From Solimonas sp041659605 (GTDB lineage Bacteria > Pseudomonadota > Gammaproteobacteria > Nevskiales > Nevskiaceae), in assembly GCA_041659605.1 (NCBI GenBank), contig JBAZXW010000008.1:62001-126000 (forward strand): a DNA stretch of 64,000 nucleotides, written 5' to 3'. The notes beneath the pieces were generated by a model, which saw only the letters and a program-made list of their open reading frames with translations, was not told where the DNA came from and did not search any database. Shown here piece after piece: positions 33,359 to 42,662 of the stretch (the first letter of the stretch is position 1; each line of letters begins with the position of its first letter). A program made the position numbers and the translations under genes.

Positions 33359-34686
33359 CACCCGTCTCGCGTGAACAGCGCCATGCTCTCGACATGCCCG
33401 GTGTGCGGGAACATGTCCATCACGCCGGCACGCGCGAGATGGTAGCCGTGCTCGTGCACCAGCATGCCGGCATCGCGCGCGAGCGTGCCGGGATGACATG
33501 ACACGTAGACGATGCGCCGCGGCTTGCGCGCGGCGACGATGGGCAGGATCTCGCGCGCGCCGGCGCGCGGCGGATCGAGCAGGACCTTGTCGACCGCCGC
33601 CGGCAGCCATGGCGCATCGGCGGTTGTGTTGAACAGATCCGCCTTCTCGAAGCGCAGTTCGAGCCCGTTGCGCTGCGCGTTCTCGCGCGCCCGGCGCACG
33701 AGTCCGTCGTCGCCCTCGACCGCGATGACCTGCGCACCGCGGTGCGCCAGCGGCAACGAGAAATTGCCGAGCCCGCAGAACAGCTCCAGCACGCGATCGC
33801 CCGGCGCAATCTCCATCCAGTCCAGCGCCTGATTGACCGTGCGCTGGCTGATCGCACCGTTGACCTGGATGAAGTCGCAGGGCTCGAAGCGCAGGCGCAG
33901 CGCCGAGCCGTCCGGCGAATATTCGAGCCGACGCGCCTCGCCCAGCGGCCGGATGCTGTCCGGACCGCCGGTCTGCAGGTAGATCTCGAAACCTTCGCGC
34001 GCACCGAATGCGGACAACAGCGCGCGATCAGCGTCGCTGGGCGACTCCAGCACGCGAAACACCAGGGCGACTGCATCAGCGCAGGCGACTTCGATCTGCG
34101 GCACGCGGTTGCGGATCGACAAGGACGCGATCAGCTCGCCGAGTGCGCGCAGCTTCAGTCCGACGCGCGGATCGAGCACTTCGCAGCGATCGAGCGCGGC
34201 GAGAAAACTCGACTCGCGTTCGCGGAAGCCGACCAGAACGCCGCCCTTTTTCGGCACCAGCTTCGCACCCAGGCGCGCGCGCCGACGGTAGCCCCAGACA
34301 TACTCGGGATCGTCGCCGACGACCGGCGCCGCGATCTGCTCGGGGACCACCTTGCCGATGCGCGCGAGCTGGTCGAGCAGCTGCTTCTGCTTGAACGCGA
34401 TCTGCTGCTCCGGGGCCAGGTGCTGCATCGAGCAGCCGCCGCACAGGCCGAAATGCGCGCAACGCGGCGCGACGCGATGCGGGCTCGTCGTCTCGACGGC
34501 GATGCACTGGCCCTCGTCGGTGTCCTTGGTCGTACGCAGATACTTGAAGCGCACGCGCTCGCCCGGCAATGCGTCGGCGATGAAGGTAGCCTTGCCGGCG
34601 ACGCGCGCAACGCCACGGCCTTCGTGGTCGAAATCGAGGATGTCGGCCGTGAACTCGCCGGCCGGAGGAGGTCTGCGCTTTCTCAT
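33358..34686 (-). CDS. rlmD: 23S rRNA (uracil-C5)-methyltransferase RlmD
   Basis: 442-residue SAM-dependent enzyme that methylates U1939 of 23S rRNA. An N-terminal TRAM domain (about 8-70, DFDHEGRGVARV) is followed by the 4Fe-4S cysteines (CAHFGLCGGCSMQH near residue 75, with a later Cys). The methyltransferase core has LELFCGLGNFSLPLA near 297, VLLDPPRAGA near 368 and the catalytic Cys in YVSCHPGTLARD near 395. The Fe-S cysteines and TRAM domain separate it from TrmA. Neighbouring cysM and barA are also near rlmD in Pseudomonas. Confidence 0.95.
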   Translation of the reverse strand: MRKRRPPPAGEFTADILDFDHEGRGVARVAGKATFIADALPGERVRFKYLRTTKDTDEGQCIAVETTSPHRVAPRCAHFGLCGGCSMQHLAPEQQIAFKQKQLLDQLARIGKVVPEQIAAPVVGDDPEYVWGYRRRARLGAKLVPKKGGVLVGFRERESSFLAALDRCEVLDPRVGLKLRALGELIASLSIRNRVPQIEVACADAVALVFRVLESPSDADRALLSAFGAREGFEIYLQTGGPDSIRPLGEARRLEYSPDGSALRLRFEPCDFIQVNGAISQRTVNQALDWMEIAPGDRVLELFCGLGNFSLPLAHRGAQVIAVEGDDGLVRRARENAQRNGLELRFEKADLFNTTADAPWLPAAVDKVLLDPPRAGAREILPIVAARKPRRIVYVSCHPGTLARDAGMLVHEHGYHLARAGVMDMFPHTGHVESMALFTRDG

Positions 34687-34690
34687 CCGA

Positions 34691-35479
34691 TCAGCCCGCC
34701 CAGCCGCCGAGGAATTCCGCCCAGTGCGGCGCGTCGCTGGCTTCGAGGAACTGGCGCACGCGCTGTTCCTCCTGTGCGTGGGTCTCGTGCGTGAGGCGGC
34801 CGCGCATCAGCTCGAAGCGCAGATAGACCAGGTAAGTGTTCAGCACGTCGGTCTCGCAGTAATTGCGGATGTCGCGCAGGCGGCCGGCGCGGAACGCGTC
34901 GAAGACCTTGGAACCGTCCATGCCGAGCTTGCCGGGGAAGCCGAGCAGCAGGGCCATCTCGTGCAGCGGCGCGTTGTTGCGGCCGCTGTACATCGCGAGC
35001 ACGTCCATCAGGTCGGTGTGGCGGAACTGGTAGCGGCCCAGGTAATTGTCCCACTTCGCCTCGCGGTCGAAATGGCCGGTGTCCCAGTATTTGGGTGCGG
35101 CGCAGCCATGGATCAGGCCGCGGTAATGCAGCACCGGCAGATCGAAGCCGCCGCCGTTCCACGACACCAGCACCGGACGATATTTCTCGATGCCGTCGAA
35201 GAAGCGCTGCACCAGCTCGCCCTCGTCGGCGTCCTCGTCGCCGATCGACCAGACCTTGAAGCTTTCATTGCTGCCCTGGACATGGCGCAGCGCGACCGAG
35301 ATCGCAACGATGCGCTGCATGTGCGCCGGCATGAAATCGTTGCCGCGCTCGGCCAGGCGCAGGGTTTTCATCGCCGCGGCGACTTCGGCGTCGTTCATGC
35401 CGTCGAGGCCGAGCACGCGCCGGCCGCCGTCCAGGTCGGGCACGGTCTCGATGTCGAAGACGAGCACAGGCTCGCGCAT
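34691..35479 (-). CDS. Predicted 3'-5' exonuclease (PolB exonuclease-like, DNA_pol_B_exo2)
   Basis: 262-residue DnaQ-like nuclease. ExoI motif VFDIETVPD near residue 8 supplies the first Asp and Glu; SWNGGGFDLPVL near 105 is ExoII; YCETDVLNTYLVY near 207 is ExoIII with its Tyr/Asp. This is the stand-alone exonuclease family related to the proofreading domain of family B polymerases (PF10108). The biological substrate is unknown; a role in RNA or DNA end trimming is inferred. Lies 4 bases upstream of rlmD and 5 bases after cysM. Confidence 0.85.
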   Translation of the reverse strand: MREPVLVFDIETVPDLDGGRRVLGLDGMNDAEVAAAMKTLRLAERGNDFMPAHMQRIVAISVALRHVQGSNESFKVWSIGDEDADEGELVQRFFDGIEKYRPVLVSWNGGGFDLPVLHYRGLIHGCAAPKYWDTGHFDREAKWDNYLGRYQFRHTDLMDVLAMYSGRNNAPLHEMALLLGFPGKLGMDGSKVFDAFRAGRLRDIRNYCETDVLNTYLVYLRFELMRGRLTHETHAQEEQRVRQFLEASDAPHWAEFLGGWAG

Positions 35480-35484
35480 GAGCG

Positions 35485-36375
35485 TCAGGCCGGGAACACG
35501 CCGGTCGAGATGTAGCGGTCGCCGCGGTCACAGACGACGCTGACGACGGTCGCATTTTCGACCTGACGGCAGATCTGCAGCGCCGCCCACAGCGCACCGC
35601 CGGAGCTCGGCCCGCAGAACAGGCCCTCGACCGTGCCGACCAGGCGCATCGTGTCCTCGGCGTCGGCGGCGCTGACCTCGATGATGCGGTCGACGCGGCT
35701 GCGGTCGAAGATCTTCGGCAGGTAAGCCTCCGGCCACTTGCGAATGCCGGGAATCGACGACTCGCCGTCCGGCTGCACGCCGACGATCTGTACCCGCGGG
35801 TTCTGCTCCTTGAAGAAGCGCGAACAGCCCATGATCGTTCCGGTCGTGCCCATCGATGACACGAAGTGCGTCATGCGACCGTCCGTCGCGCGCCAGATCT
35901 CCGGCGCGGTGCCCTCGTAATGGGCGCGCGGGTTGTCGGGATTGGCGAACTGGTCCAGCACCTTGCCCTTGCCATCCGCCTGCATCTGCAGCGCGAGGTC
36001 GCGCGCACCTTCCATGCCTTGCTTTTGCGTGACCAGGATCAACTCCGCGCCGAAGGCCTTCATCACCGCACGGCGCTCGACCGAGAGGTGTTCCGGCATG
36101 ATCAGCACCATCCGGTACCCTTTCACCGCCGCCGCCATCGCCAGCGCAATGCCGGTATTGCCGCTGGTGGCTTCGATCAGCACGTCGCCCGACTTGATCT
36201 CGCCGCGCTCCTCGGCGCGCCGGATCATCGAATAGGCCGACCGGTCCTTGACCGAACCGGCCGGATTGTTCCCTTCCAGCTTCACCAGTAGCGTATTGCT
36301 GCCGATGCCCGGCAGGCGGCGCAGTTGGACCAGGGGCGTGTTGCCGATAAAGTCGGCGAGCGTCGGGTAAGTCAT
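35485..36375 (-). CDS. cysM: Cysteine synthase B (O-acetylserine sulfhydrylase B)
   Basis: 296-residue PLP enzyme that makes cysteine from O-acetylserine and sulfide or thiosulfate. The PLP lysine is in EGNNPAGSVKDR near residue 40, the substrate loop is EATSGNTGIALA near 68, and the glycine-rich phosphate cup is SSMGTTGTIMG near 173. The EGNNPAGSVKDR and ELILVTQKQGMEGARDLA signatures favour CysM over CysK. ATG at 36375 is used (MTYPTLADFIGNTPLVQL); a start at 36393 would add six residues. Divergent from barA with only 57 bases between, so the two promoters overlap closely. Confidence 0.95.
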   Translation of the reverse strand: MTYPTLADFIGNTPLVQLRRLPGIGSNTLLVKLEGNNPAGSVKDRSAYSMIRRAEERGEIKSGDVLIEATSGNTGIALAMAAAVKGYRMVLIMPEHLSVERRAVMKAFGAELILVTQKQGMEGARDLALQMQADGKGKVLDQFANPDNPRAHYEGTAPEIWRATDGRMTHFVSSMGTTGTIMGCSRFFKEQNPRVQIVGVQPDGESSIPGIRKWPEAYLPKIFDRSRVDRIIEVSAADAEDTMRLVGTVEGLFCGPSSGGALWAALQICRQVENATVVSVVCDRGDRYISTGVFPA

Positions 36376-36432
36376 CGCCGCAATTATCGCCAATTTTCAC
36401 GGCGCGGTTCGCCAAAGGGGGTACAGGAACGC

Positions 36433-38727
36433 GTGAACGAGGTCCCCGACACAACGAACTCGGCCGGTCGCAGCGGCAGCCTGCGGCGCTGGCCACCGGG
36501 CGGCACCGCACTGCTGCTGCTCGGGCTGCTCGGTGTTGCCCTGGGGGCGTTACCGATCCTGTCGGGACAGGAGCTGCCGCTGCGCTGGAAAGTCGCCGCC
36601 CTGGCGACCGGCCTGTTCTGCCTCGCGCTGGCCGTCTGGGAACTGCGGCGGATGACGGCGGCGTTTTCGATGATCAGTCTGGGCCTGCGCGCACTTGCGC
36701 AAGGCCGCAGCGACAATCGCCTGCCGGAATCCCTGCGTGGCAGCCTCGGGGATCTGGCCCAGGCCGCGAATCGGATCGGCGCCGAGCTGGCGCGGCTGTC
36801 GACCAGATTCGACGAGCGTGTCGCCGACCAAACGCGGCGCTTGCGCGAGGAACGCGACAGCCTGTCGGCGCAGAACCGCGCGCTGCGCGGCGCCGCCGGC
36901 CACGCCCAGGACGAGGCCCGCGCCCAGAGCGAAATGCTGTCGAGCCTGTCGCACGAACTGCGCACGCCGCTGACCGGCATTCTCGGCTACGCGGATCTGC
37001 TGAGCCGCTCCGGCCTCAATACCGACCAGGCGCAGCAGCTGGACACGCTGGAAAAATCGGCGCGCTCGCTGCTGACGATGATCAACGACCTGCTCGACTG
37101 GACGCGCATCGAAGCCGGCCGCCTCCATCTCAACGACGAGACGCTCAACGTCATCGACACCGTCGAGGACACCTGTGCCTTGCTCGCGCCGCTGGCCTAC
37201 GAGAAGGATCTCGAACTCGTCCGCATCGTCTATCACGACGTGCCCGGCCAGGTCCGCGGCGATGCGCAGCGCTTGCGCCAGATATTGACGAATCTGCTGT
37301 TCAACGCGATCAAGTTCACCGAACGCGGCGAAGTCGTGCTGCGCGTGATGCGCGAGCGCGAGGAAGCGGGACGCACCTGGCTGCGCTTCTCGATCACCGA
37401 CACCGGCATCGGCATTTCCGCGGAACAGCAGCAACGCCTGTTTCAGCCGTTCCGGCAGGTTGGCCGCCCGCAGGGCGGGGGCAGCGGTCTGGGACTGTCG
37501 ATCACCCGCAAGCTCACCGAGCTGATGGGCGGCGAAGTCAGCGTCGACAGCACGCCCGGCAAAGGGTCCACTTTTGCCGTTCTGATCCCCTGGAAGCTGA
37601 CCGCCGAGGCCGGCTCGGCGCCGGGTCACGACCTGCAGCTCGCCGAACGGCGTATCTGGCTGTTCGAGGCGCATACGACCACGCGCCTGTCGCTGGTGCA
37701 CTGGCTCGAATTCTGGGGTATCCAGGTACGCAGCTTCGGCAGCGCCGACGAGTTGGCCACTGCGGTGCGCACGTCCGTGCCGTCGGCGAAGCCCGACCTC
37801 GTGATCCTCGGCCTGAAGCCGGGCGACCGCGGCCTGCCGTCGTTCAGCGCCATTCTGGCGGCCTGCGTGGAGCACCAGCCGCCGCTGCTGGCCCTGGTTG
37901 CATCGGCAGCCCTTCCGGTCCACGACGACTTGCGCGACGCCGGTGCCGCCGCCTGCCACGCCAAGTCCATCGGCCGTCAGCGCCTGCACGACGAAATCCT
38001 GCGTCTGATCACCAGCGGCCAGACTGCACCGGCCCCGCCGCTGTCCGGACGCCGCGTCCTGATCGCCGACAACAACGTGACCAACCGCCGTTACCTGAGC
38101 GAAGTGTGCAAGCGCCTGGGCTTGGACACCCTCGAAGCCGGCGACGGGCGCAGCGCGCTCGAGCTGTGGCGCCGGGAACGGCCGCAGATCACGCTGCTGG
38201 ACGCGCACATGCCCGGACTCGACGGCCCCAGCTGCGCGCGCGAGATCCGCAACGCGGAGATTGGCGGCACGCGCGGCCGCATCGTTGCGGTCAGCGCGCA
38301 TCTCGAACCCGACGAGCGCGCCGCCTTTCTGCACGCCGGTGCCGACGCGATCCTGATCAAGCCGTTCGACGAACGCGAGCTGTTGCGCTGCATCGATCCC
38401 GCGTTGTCCGGCCCGGAGCCGGCCGCGGCGCGCCTGGCCAACGATCCGGAACTGCTGGCCCTGCTGACCACCGAGTTGCCGCAACAGTTGCGCGATCTCG
38501 AAAGCGCCGTCGAATCGCGCAATCTCGCCGCCGCCCGCGACGCCGCCCACACGCTGCGCGGTACGGCGGCGTTCTATCACCTGGCGCGTCTGCGGCAGAC
38601 GACATCCGCGCTCGAAGACTGGCTGTTGCGCGCGACGACGCTGCGCGCGGCCACGCGCGGACAGCGCGAACTGGACAACGTGCGCCGCGCCGTCGGCGAC
38701 ACACTCGATGCGATCCAGCGGAAATAG
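36433..38727 (+). CDS. barA: Hybrid sensor histidine kinase BarA/GacS
   Basis: 764-residue membrane kinase of the Gac/Csr-Rsm system. Two membrane helices (about 26-44 and 53-71) leave almost no periplasmic loop, then a coiled coil leads to HisKA with phospho-His in SLSHELRTP near 174. The ATPase domain has NLLFNAIKF, DTGIGI and GGGSGLGLSI. A first receiver-like domain (about 405-525) lacks the phospho-acceptor Asp (DLVILGLKPG). A complete receiver follows (LLDAHMPGLDG, Asp near 590), then an Hpt domain with His in AAHTLRGTAAF near 706. GTG start after AGGA. Proximity to cysM and rlmD matches the gacS region in Pseudomonas. The response regulator gene is not in the window. Confidence 0.9.
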   Translation: MNEVPDTTNSAGRSGSLRRWPPGGTALLLLGLLGVALGALPILSGQELPLRWKVAALATGLFCLALAVWELRRMTAAFSMISLGLRALAQGRSDNRLPESLRGSLGDLAQAANRIGAELARLSTRFDERVADQTRRLREERDSLSAQNRALRGAAGHAQDEARAQSEMLSSLSHELRTPLTGILGYADLLSRSGLNTDQAQQLDTLEKSARSLLTMINDLLDWTRIEAGRLHLNDETLNVIDTVEDTCALLAPLAYEKDLELVRIVYHDVPGQVRGDAQRLRQILTNLLFNAIKFTERGEVVLRVMREREEAGRTWLRFSITDTGIGISAEQQQRLFQPFRQVGRPQGGGSGLGLSITRKLTELMGGEVSVDSTPGKGSTFAVLIPWKLTAEAGSAPGHDLQLAERRIWLFEAHTTTRLSLVHWLEFWGIQVRSFGSADELATAVRTSVPSAKPDLVILGLKPGDRGLPSFSAILAACVEHQPPLLALVASAALPVHDDLRDAGAAACHAKSIGRQRLHDEILRLITSGQTAPAPPLSGRRVLIADNNVTNRRYLSEVCKRLGLDTLEAGDGRSALELWRRERPQITLLDAHMPGLDGPSCAREIRNAEIGGTRGRIVAVSAHLEPDERAAFLHAGADAILIKPFDERELLRCIDPALSGPEPAAARLANDPELLALLTTELPQQLRDLESAVESRNLAAARDAAHTLRGTAAFYHLARLRQTTSALEDWLLRATTLRAATRGQRELDNVRRAVGDTLDAIQRK

Positions 38728-38732
38728 CGCCG

Positions 38733-39170
38733 CTAAACGGACGGGCCGTTACGCTCCAGGACGACGTAGGCACAGACGATGCCGCCGTCGTCGCTCAGCG
38801 AGATGTGCGCGGCGCCGATGCCGGTCGCGCGCAGGCGCGCCTGCATGCTGCGGCTGAAGATCAGGCGCGGCCGCCCGTTGCTCTCGCGCACCACACCCGC
38901 ATCCTTGTAGGCGACTCCCGAGAATCCGGTGCCCAGCGCCTTGACGAAGGCTTCCTTGGCGGCGAAGCACATCGCCAGCGCACGCGCGGTGTTGGCGCGG
39001 GCGCGCACTTCGCGCATCTCGGCGGCGCACAGCAGTTTCGCAAGCACGCGGCGCCCGTGCCGGTCGAGAAGCTTCTGCATGCGCTCGACACGCAGGATAT
39101 CCACGCCGATACCGTACAGCGCCGCAGGCGTGCCGGGAGCCTGCGACCTGGCGGCGCGCCGGGTCACCAT
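38733..39170 (-). CDS. acpS: Holo-[acyl-carrier-protein] synthase
   Basis: 145-residue 4'-phosphopantetheinyl transferase that turns apo-ACP into holo-ACP for fatty acid synthesis. Conserved GIGVDILRVERM near residue 20 (Mg2+ Asp) and FAAKEAFVKALGTG near 70 (Mg2+ Glu). The ATG at 39170 overlaps the pdxJ stop; GTG at 39167 (GTGA overlap) is an alternative start. pdxJ-acpS pairing is widespread in proteobacteria. Ends 5 bases from the convergent barA stop. Confidence 0.94.
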   Translation of the reverse strand: MVTRRAARSQAPGTPAALYGIGVDILRVERMQKLLDRHGRRVLAKLLCAAEMREVRARANTARALAMCFAAKEAFVKALGTGFSGVAYKDAGVVRESNGRPRLIFSRSMQARLRATGIGAAHISLSDDGGIVCAYVVLERNGPSV

Positions 39171-39922
39171 CCGCGCGCGTCGGTCATCGTACGGCGCATC
39201 TCGGCAACCGCCGCCGGCAGGCCGACGAACAGCGCTCGCGCGACGATGCTATGACCGATGTTCAGTTCCACGATCTGCGGAATCCGCACGATCGGCGCTA
39301 CGTTGTCGAGACTCAGACCATGGCCGGCATGAACTTCCAGCCCCGCCGCGTGCGCCTGGGCGGCGAAGCGTGCGATGCGCGCCAGTTCGCGCTGGCGCCG
39401 TGCACCGCGCGCCTCGGCATAACTGCCGGTATGGATTTCGATGTGCGGCGCGCCGGTGCGCAGCGCCGCCTTGAACTGCACCGGCTGCGGATCGATGAAC
39501 AGCGCGACGGCGATGCCGGCGCGGGCCAGGCGCCGACACGCGGCGGCGATTTCGTCCGTATGCCCGGCGACGTCGAGTCCGCCCTCGGTGGTCAGCTCCT
39601 GGCGGCGCTCGGGAACCAGACAGGCATACTGCGGCTTGATGCGGCACGCGAAGCCCACCATGTCCGCGGTGACCGCCATCTCCAGATTGATCGGCACCGG
39701 GCAGCGCGCCTTCAGGCGCCGCACGTCGTGTTCCTGGATATGGCGCCGGTCCTCGCGCAGATGGATCGTGATGCTGTGCGCGCCCGCGGCCGCGGCGACC
39801 AGCCCGGCTTCGACCGGATCGGGATAATCGGTGCCGCGCGCCTGGCGCACGGTCGCGACGTGGTCGACGTTGACACCCAGGCGGATCGGCTCGAGACGGG
39901 CGGGCTTCACGGAACGCGTCAT
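39164..39922 (-). CDS. pdxJ: Pyridoxine 5'-phosphate synthase
   Basis: 252-residue TIM-barrel enzyme that condenses 3-amino-1-hydroxyacetone phosphate with deoxyxylulose phosphate in vitamin B6 synthesis. The N-terminal LGVNVDHVATVRQARGT, ITIHLREDRRHIQEHD, INLEMAV and EVHAGHGLSLDNV motifs are all present. ATG at 39922 is used since the following sequence MTRSVKPARLEPIRLGVNV gives a normal N-terminus; a TTG at 39967 would add 15 residues. 58 bases separate it from recO. Confidence 0.95.
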   Translation of the reverse strand: MTRSVKPARLEPIRLGVNVDHVATVRQARGTDYPDPVEAGLVAAAAGAHSITIHLREDRRHIQEHDVRRLKARCPVPINLEMAVTADMVGFACRIKPQYACLVPERRQELTTEGGLDVAGHTDEIAAACRRLARAGIAVALFIDPQPVQFKAALRTGAPHIEIHTGSYAEARGARRQRELARIARFAAQAHAAGLEVHAGHGLSLDNVAPIVRIPQIVELNIGHSIVARALFVGLPAAVAEMRRTMTDARGW

Positions 39923-39980
39923 TGCAGTGCGGATTCGGGAGATCGGGGACGGCGCACGATAGCCCAAGCGTCGATACGAT

Positions 39981-40673
39981 TCACGTACCGACCCGGCGGC
40001 GCATCTGCCGCAACAGTGCGGCGGACTCCAGTTCGCGGCCGCCGAGTTGCCGGCGGATCGCCTCGCGCAGCAAGCGACGGACGTCGCGACGCAGCGCGGG
40101 GTCGTTGAGCTGCTCGTCGCGCACGGCCATCAGGCTCGCACCGCTGTAGCCGTCCTGCACGGCGACAAAGCCGCCATCGTGATCGAGCCGGTAGCGTCCG
40201 ACCGGGTCGATGGTGGGCGGAAAACGCAGCCCGTAGCCGATCCCGGCCAGCAGCCGCTTCTCGAACAGGCGCAGCGCGCGCTCGGCCTCGTCGGCGCTGC
40301 CCGCCAGGCTTGGCAGGACAGCCGCGTACAGTGCGTACAGCGCAGGATGTGGATCCTGGCGCTGCAGCAGCCGCAGCAGCAGCTCGTTGAGATACCAGCC
40401 GAAGAAGATGCGCTCGCCGCTCAGGGTAATCGGCGCGGCACGCGCTTCCGCCGCGCTCAGCGTGCCCAGTTCACCGCCAGCACGCCACGACAGCAGCAAG
40501 GGCGTGAACGGTTGCAGGACGCCGCGCAGGCGCGATTTCGGGCCGCGCGCGCTGCGTGCCACGAGCCCGACGCGACCGTGCGTCGATGTGAAGATCTCGA
40601 TCAGCGCGCTGCTTTCGCGATACGGGCGTTGCGCAAGAAGATACGCCGGCTCCAACTGGACCTGCGCGTGCAT
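39981..40673 (-). CDS. recO: DNA repair protein RecO
   Basis: 230-residue mediator of the RecFOR pathway that helps RecA displace SSB on gapped DNA. It starts with the OB-fold region LEPAYLLAQRPYRESSALIEIFT and GRVGLVARSARGPKSRLRGVLQPF, which are strongly conserved; YLNELLLRLL and LRLFEKRLLAGIGYGL mark the helical domain. Many bacterial RecO proteins carry a zinc site, but I do not see a four-Cys cluster here, as in enterobacterial forms. Lies between era and pdxJ in the conserved order. Confidence 0.93.
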   Translation of the reverse strand: MHAQVQLEPAYLLAQRPYRESSALIEIFTSTHGRVGLVARSARGPKSRLRGVLQPFTPLLLSWRAGGELGTLSAAEARAAPITLSGERIFFGWYLNELLLRLLQRQDPHPALYALYAAVLPSLAGSADEAERALRLFEKRLLAGIGYGLRFPPTIDPVGRYRLDHDGGFVAVQDGYSGASLMAVRDEQLNDPALRRDVRRLLREAIRRQLGGRELESAALLRQMRRRVGT

Positions 40674-40689
40674 GAGCAGCCTGTGCGTT

Positions 40690-41577
40690 TCAGTCGTCCA
40701 GGCTCAGGCCGAAACGGCGCAGCGCCTTGGGATCGTCGCTCCAGTTCTCGCGCACCTTGCACCACAGCTGCAGGAACACCTTGCGGCCGAGCTGGTGCTC
40801 CAGCTCGCGGCGCGCCGCCGAGCCCACCTTCTTGAGGGTCGACCCGTTCTCGCCGATCACGATCTTCTTCTGGCCGTCGCGCTCGACCCAGATAATCGCG
40901 CTGATGCGGTCAAGGCCCTCCCCGCGCTCGTAATGCTCGACCTCGACGGTCAGTGCGTACGGCAGTTCCTCGTGCAGGTTGCGGATCAGCTTCTCGCGCA
41001 CGACTTCGGCGACGGTGAAGGCCTCGCCGTGGGCAACGACCTGGCCGGGCGGATACAGCGGCGGACCTTCCGGCAGCCGCGCGAGAATCTCGTCGACCAG
41101 CGGCTTGAGGTTTTCGCGACGCAGCGCCGACACCGGAATCACGAAGCTGTAGTTGCGCATCGCCGCCAGCTTCTGCAGCTCTGGCAGCAGCGCGGAACGA
41201 TCCTTGTGGTGATCGATCTTGTTGACGATGAGTCCGACCGGCACGGCACTGCGCGCAAGCCGCTCGAGCACCGCCTGGTCCTCCTCGGTCCAGCGCCCGG
41301 CCTCGACGACGAACAGCACCAGGTCGACGTCACGCAGGGCGCTGGCGGCCGCCTCGTTCATCGCGCGGTTGAGGGCGCGCTTCTGCAGGCGGTGCAGACC
41401 CGGCGTATCGACGAAGACGATCTGGTCGGAGCCCACGTGCAGGACGCCCTGGATGCGATGCCGCGTCGTCTGCGGCTTGTGCGAAACGATGCTGACCTTT
41501 TGCCCGACCAGGGCGTTGAGCAGCGACGATTTTCCGACGTTAGGGCGACCTGCGATCGTCACGATCCCGCTACGCAC
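40690..41577 (-). CDS. era: GTPase Era
   Basis: 295-residue essential GTPase that binds the 3' end of 16S rRNA during 30S maturation. G1 GRPNVGKSSLLN near residue 10, G3 DTPGLH near 58, G4 NKID near 122; the C-terminal KH domain carries IWVERDGQKKIVIGENG-TLKKVG near 230-250. GTG start at 41577 overlaps the end of rnc (8 bases), which suggests translational coupling; the longer upstream frame is antisense-like, Arg-rich sequence within rnc. Confidence 0.95.
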   Translation of the reverse strand: MRSGIVTIAGRPNVGKSSLLNALVGQKVSIVSHKPQTTRHRIQGVLHVGSDQIVFVDTPGLHRLQKRALNRAMNEAAASALRDVDLVLFVVEAGRWTEEDQAVLERLARSAVPVGLIVNKIDHHKDRSALLPELQKLAAMRNYSFVIPVSALRRENLKPLVDEILARLPEGPPLYPPGQVVAHGEAFTVAEVVREKLIRNLHEELPYALTVEVEHYERGEGLDRISAIIWVERDGQKKIVIGENGSTLKKVGSAARRELEHQLGRKVFLQLWCKVRENWSDDPKALRRFGLSLDD

Positions 41578-42253
41578 GTCCGCTCTCCAGCTGCGCCAGC
41601 ATCGACTGCGCCGCCTGCTGCTCGGCATTGCGCCTACTGGCGGCCTCCGCCTCGGTGCGGATGTCCGCGTCTGCCAGCGAGCAGCACACCCCGAAGCGGC
41701 GCGCATGCGGCGGTCCCTCCTCGCTCAGGATCTCGTATCGGGGCAAGGGACGCGCGCGCGCCTGCAGCCACTCCTGCAGCCGCGTCTTCGGATCCTTGAG
41801 CAACTCGGCGTCCGGCAGCTCGGCGAGCAACGGCAGCAGCAGACGCTGACAGACCGACTTGGCTTCGGCAAAACCGGCGTCGAGAAACACCGCACCGAGC
41901 ACTGCCTCGACCGCATCGGCCAGGATCGAGTCGCGGCGAAAGCCGCCGGACTTCAGCTCGCTTTCGCCCAGGCGGATGACCTCGCCAAGCTGCAGTTCGC
42001 GCGCCAGACGCGCGAGCGATTCCTCACGCACGAGCCCAGCGCGGAGGCGCGACAGGGCGCCCTCCTCGGCGGCTGGCTTTTCCGCGTACAGCGTGTCGGC
42101 CGCCACGAAATTGAGCAGCGCGTCGCCAAGGAACTCCAGACGCTCATTGTTGCGCCCGCCCAGGCTGCGGTGCGTCAGCGCAAGATTCAGCAACGCCGGA
42201 TCCGCGAAGCGGTGGCCCAGGCGTTTCTGCAGGAGTTCAAGCAGGTCGCTCAA
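41570..42253 (-). CDS. rnc: Ribonuclease III
   Basis: 227-residue double-strand-specific endonuclease that processes rRNA precursors and structured mRNAs. The RNase III signature NERLEFLGDALLNF (Mg2+ residues) is near residue 36, DAVEAVLGAVFLDAGF near 115, and a C-terminal dsRNA-binding domain (about 150-225) holds DPKTRLQEWLQ and the ARRFGV region. TTG start at 42253 overlaps the stop of the DUF4845 gene by 4 bases. Operon order lepA-lepB-(DUF4845)-rnc-era-recO is conserved in Gammaproteobacteria. Confidence 0.95.
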   Translation of the reverse strand: MSDLLELLQKRLGHRFADPALLNLALTHRSLGGRNNERLEFLGDALLNFVAADTLYAEKPAAEEGALSRLRAGLVREESLARLARELQLGEVIRLGESELKSGGFRRDSILADAVEAVLGAVFLDAGFAEAKSVCQRLLLPLLAELPDAELLKDPKTRLQEWLQARARPLPRYEILSEEGPPHARRFGVCCSLADADIRTEAEAASRRNAEQQAAQSMLAQLESGRA

Positions 42254-42630
42254 GACTGGACATTGGCGAGCGGAACATCTGCCGCGAAATCGATCACGAT
42301 CGAGATGTTGTAGAACAAATGCTCGCGCGCTTCGTATTCGTAGCTGAGGAAGCGGCCTGTCTGGGTGCGCTTGACCTTGACGTCACGTGGTTCCAGGTAC
42401 CTGATGTCTTCGATGTCCCAGTATCGCTGCAAGGCATTGCGCAGCACCATCGCCTCGGCGCGACCGTTCTCGGGATCGGCCGCCACCTTGTTGATCGAGC
42501 TCGCGACCTTCATCTGGTTCAGATAGATCGGCAGGCACTTCATGACGACGATCGCGGTGAAGGCGATCACACCCAACACGAACAGCAGCCCGAACCAGCC
42601 CAGGCCTCGTTGACGGCTCCGCATGCGCAT
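42250..42630 (-). CDS. DUF4845 small membrane protein
   Basis: 126-residue protein with one N-terminal membrane helix (GLGWFGLLFVLGVIAFTAIVVM, about residues 8-29) and a short soluble domain of beta strands (VKVKRTQTGRFLSYEYEA). Proteins of this DUF4845 kind lie between lepB and rnc in many Gammaproteobacteria; the role is unknown, perhaps linked to the signal peptidase. AGAGGAG precedes the ATG at 42630 by 5 bases, deciding the start. Confidence 0.85.
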   Translation of the reverse strand: MRMRSRQRGLGWFGLLFVLGVIAFTAIVVMKCLPIYLNQMKVASSINKVAADPENGRAEAMVLRNALQRYWDIEDIRYLEPRDVKVKRTQTGRFLSYEYEAREHLFYNISIVIDFAADVPLANVQS

Positions 42631-42662
42631 GATGACTCCTCTGGTCAGCCCCATTGCCGGTA

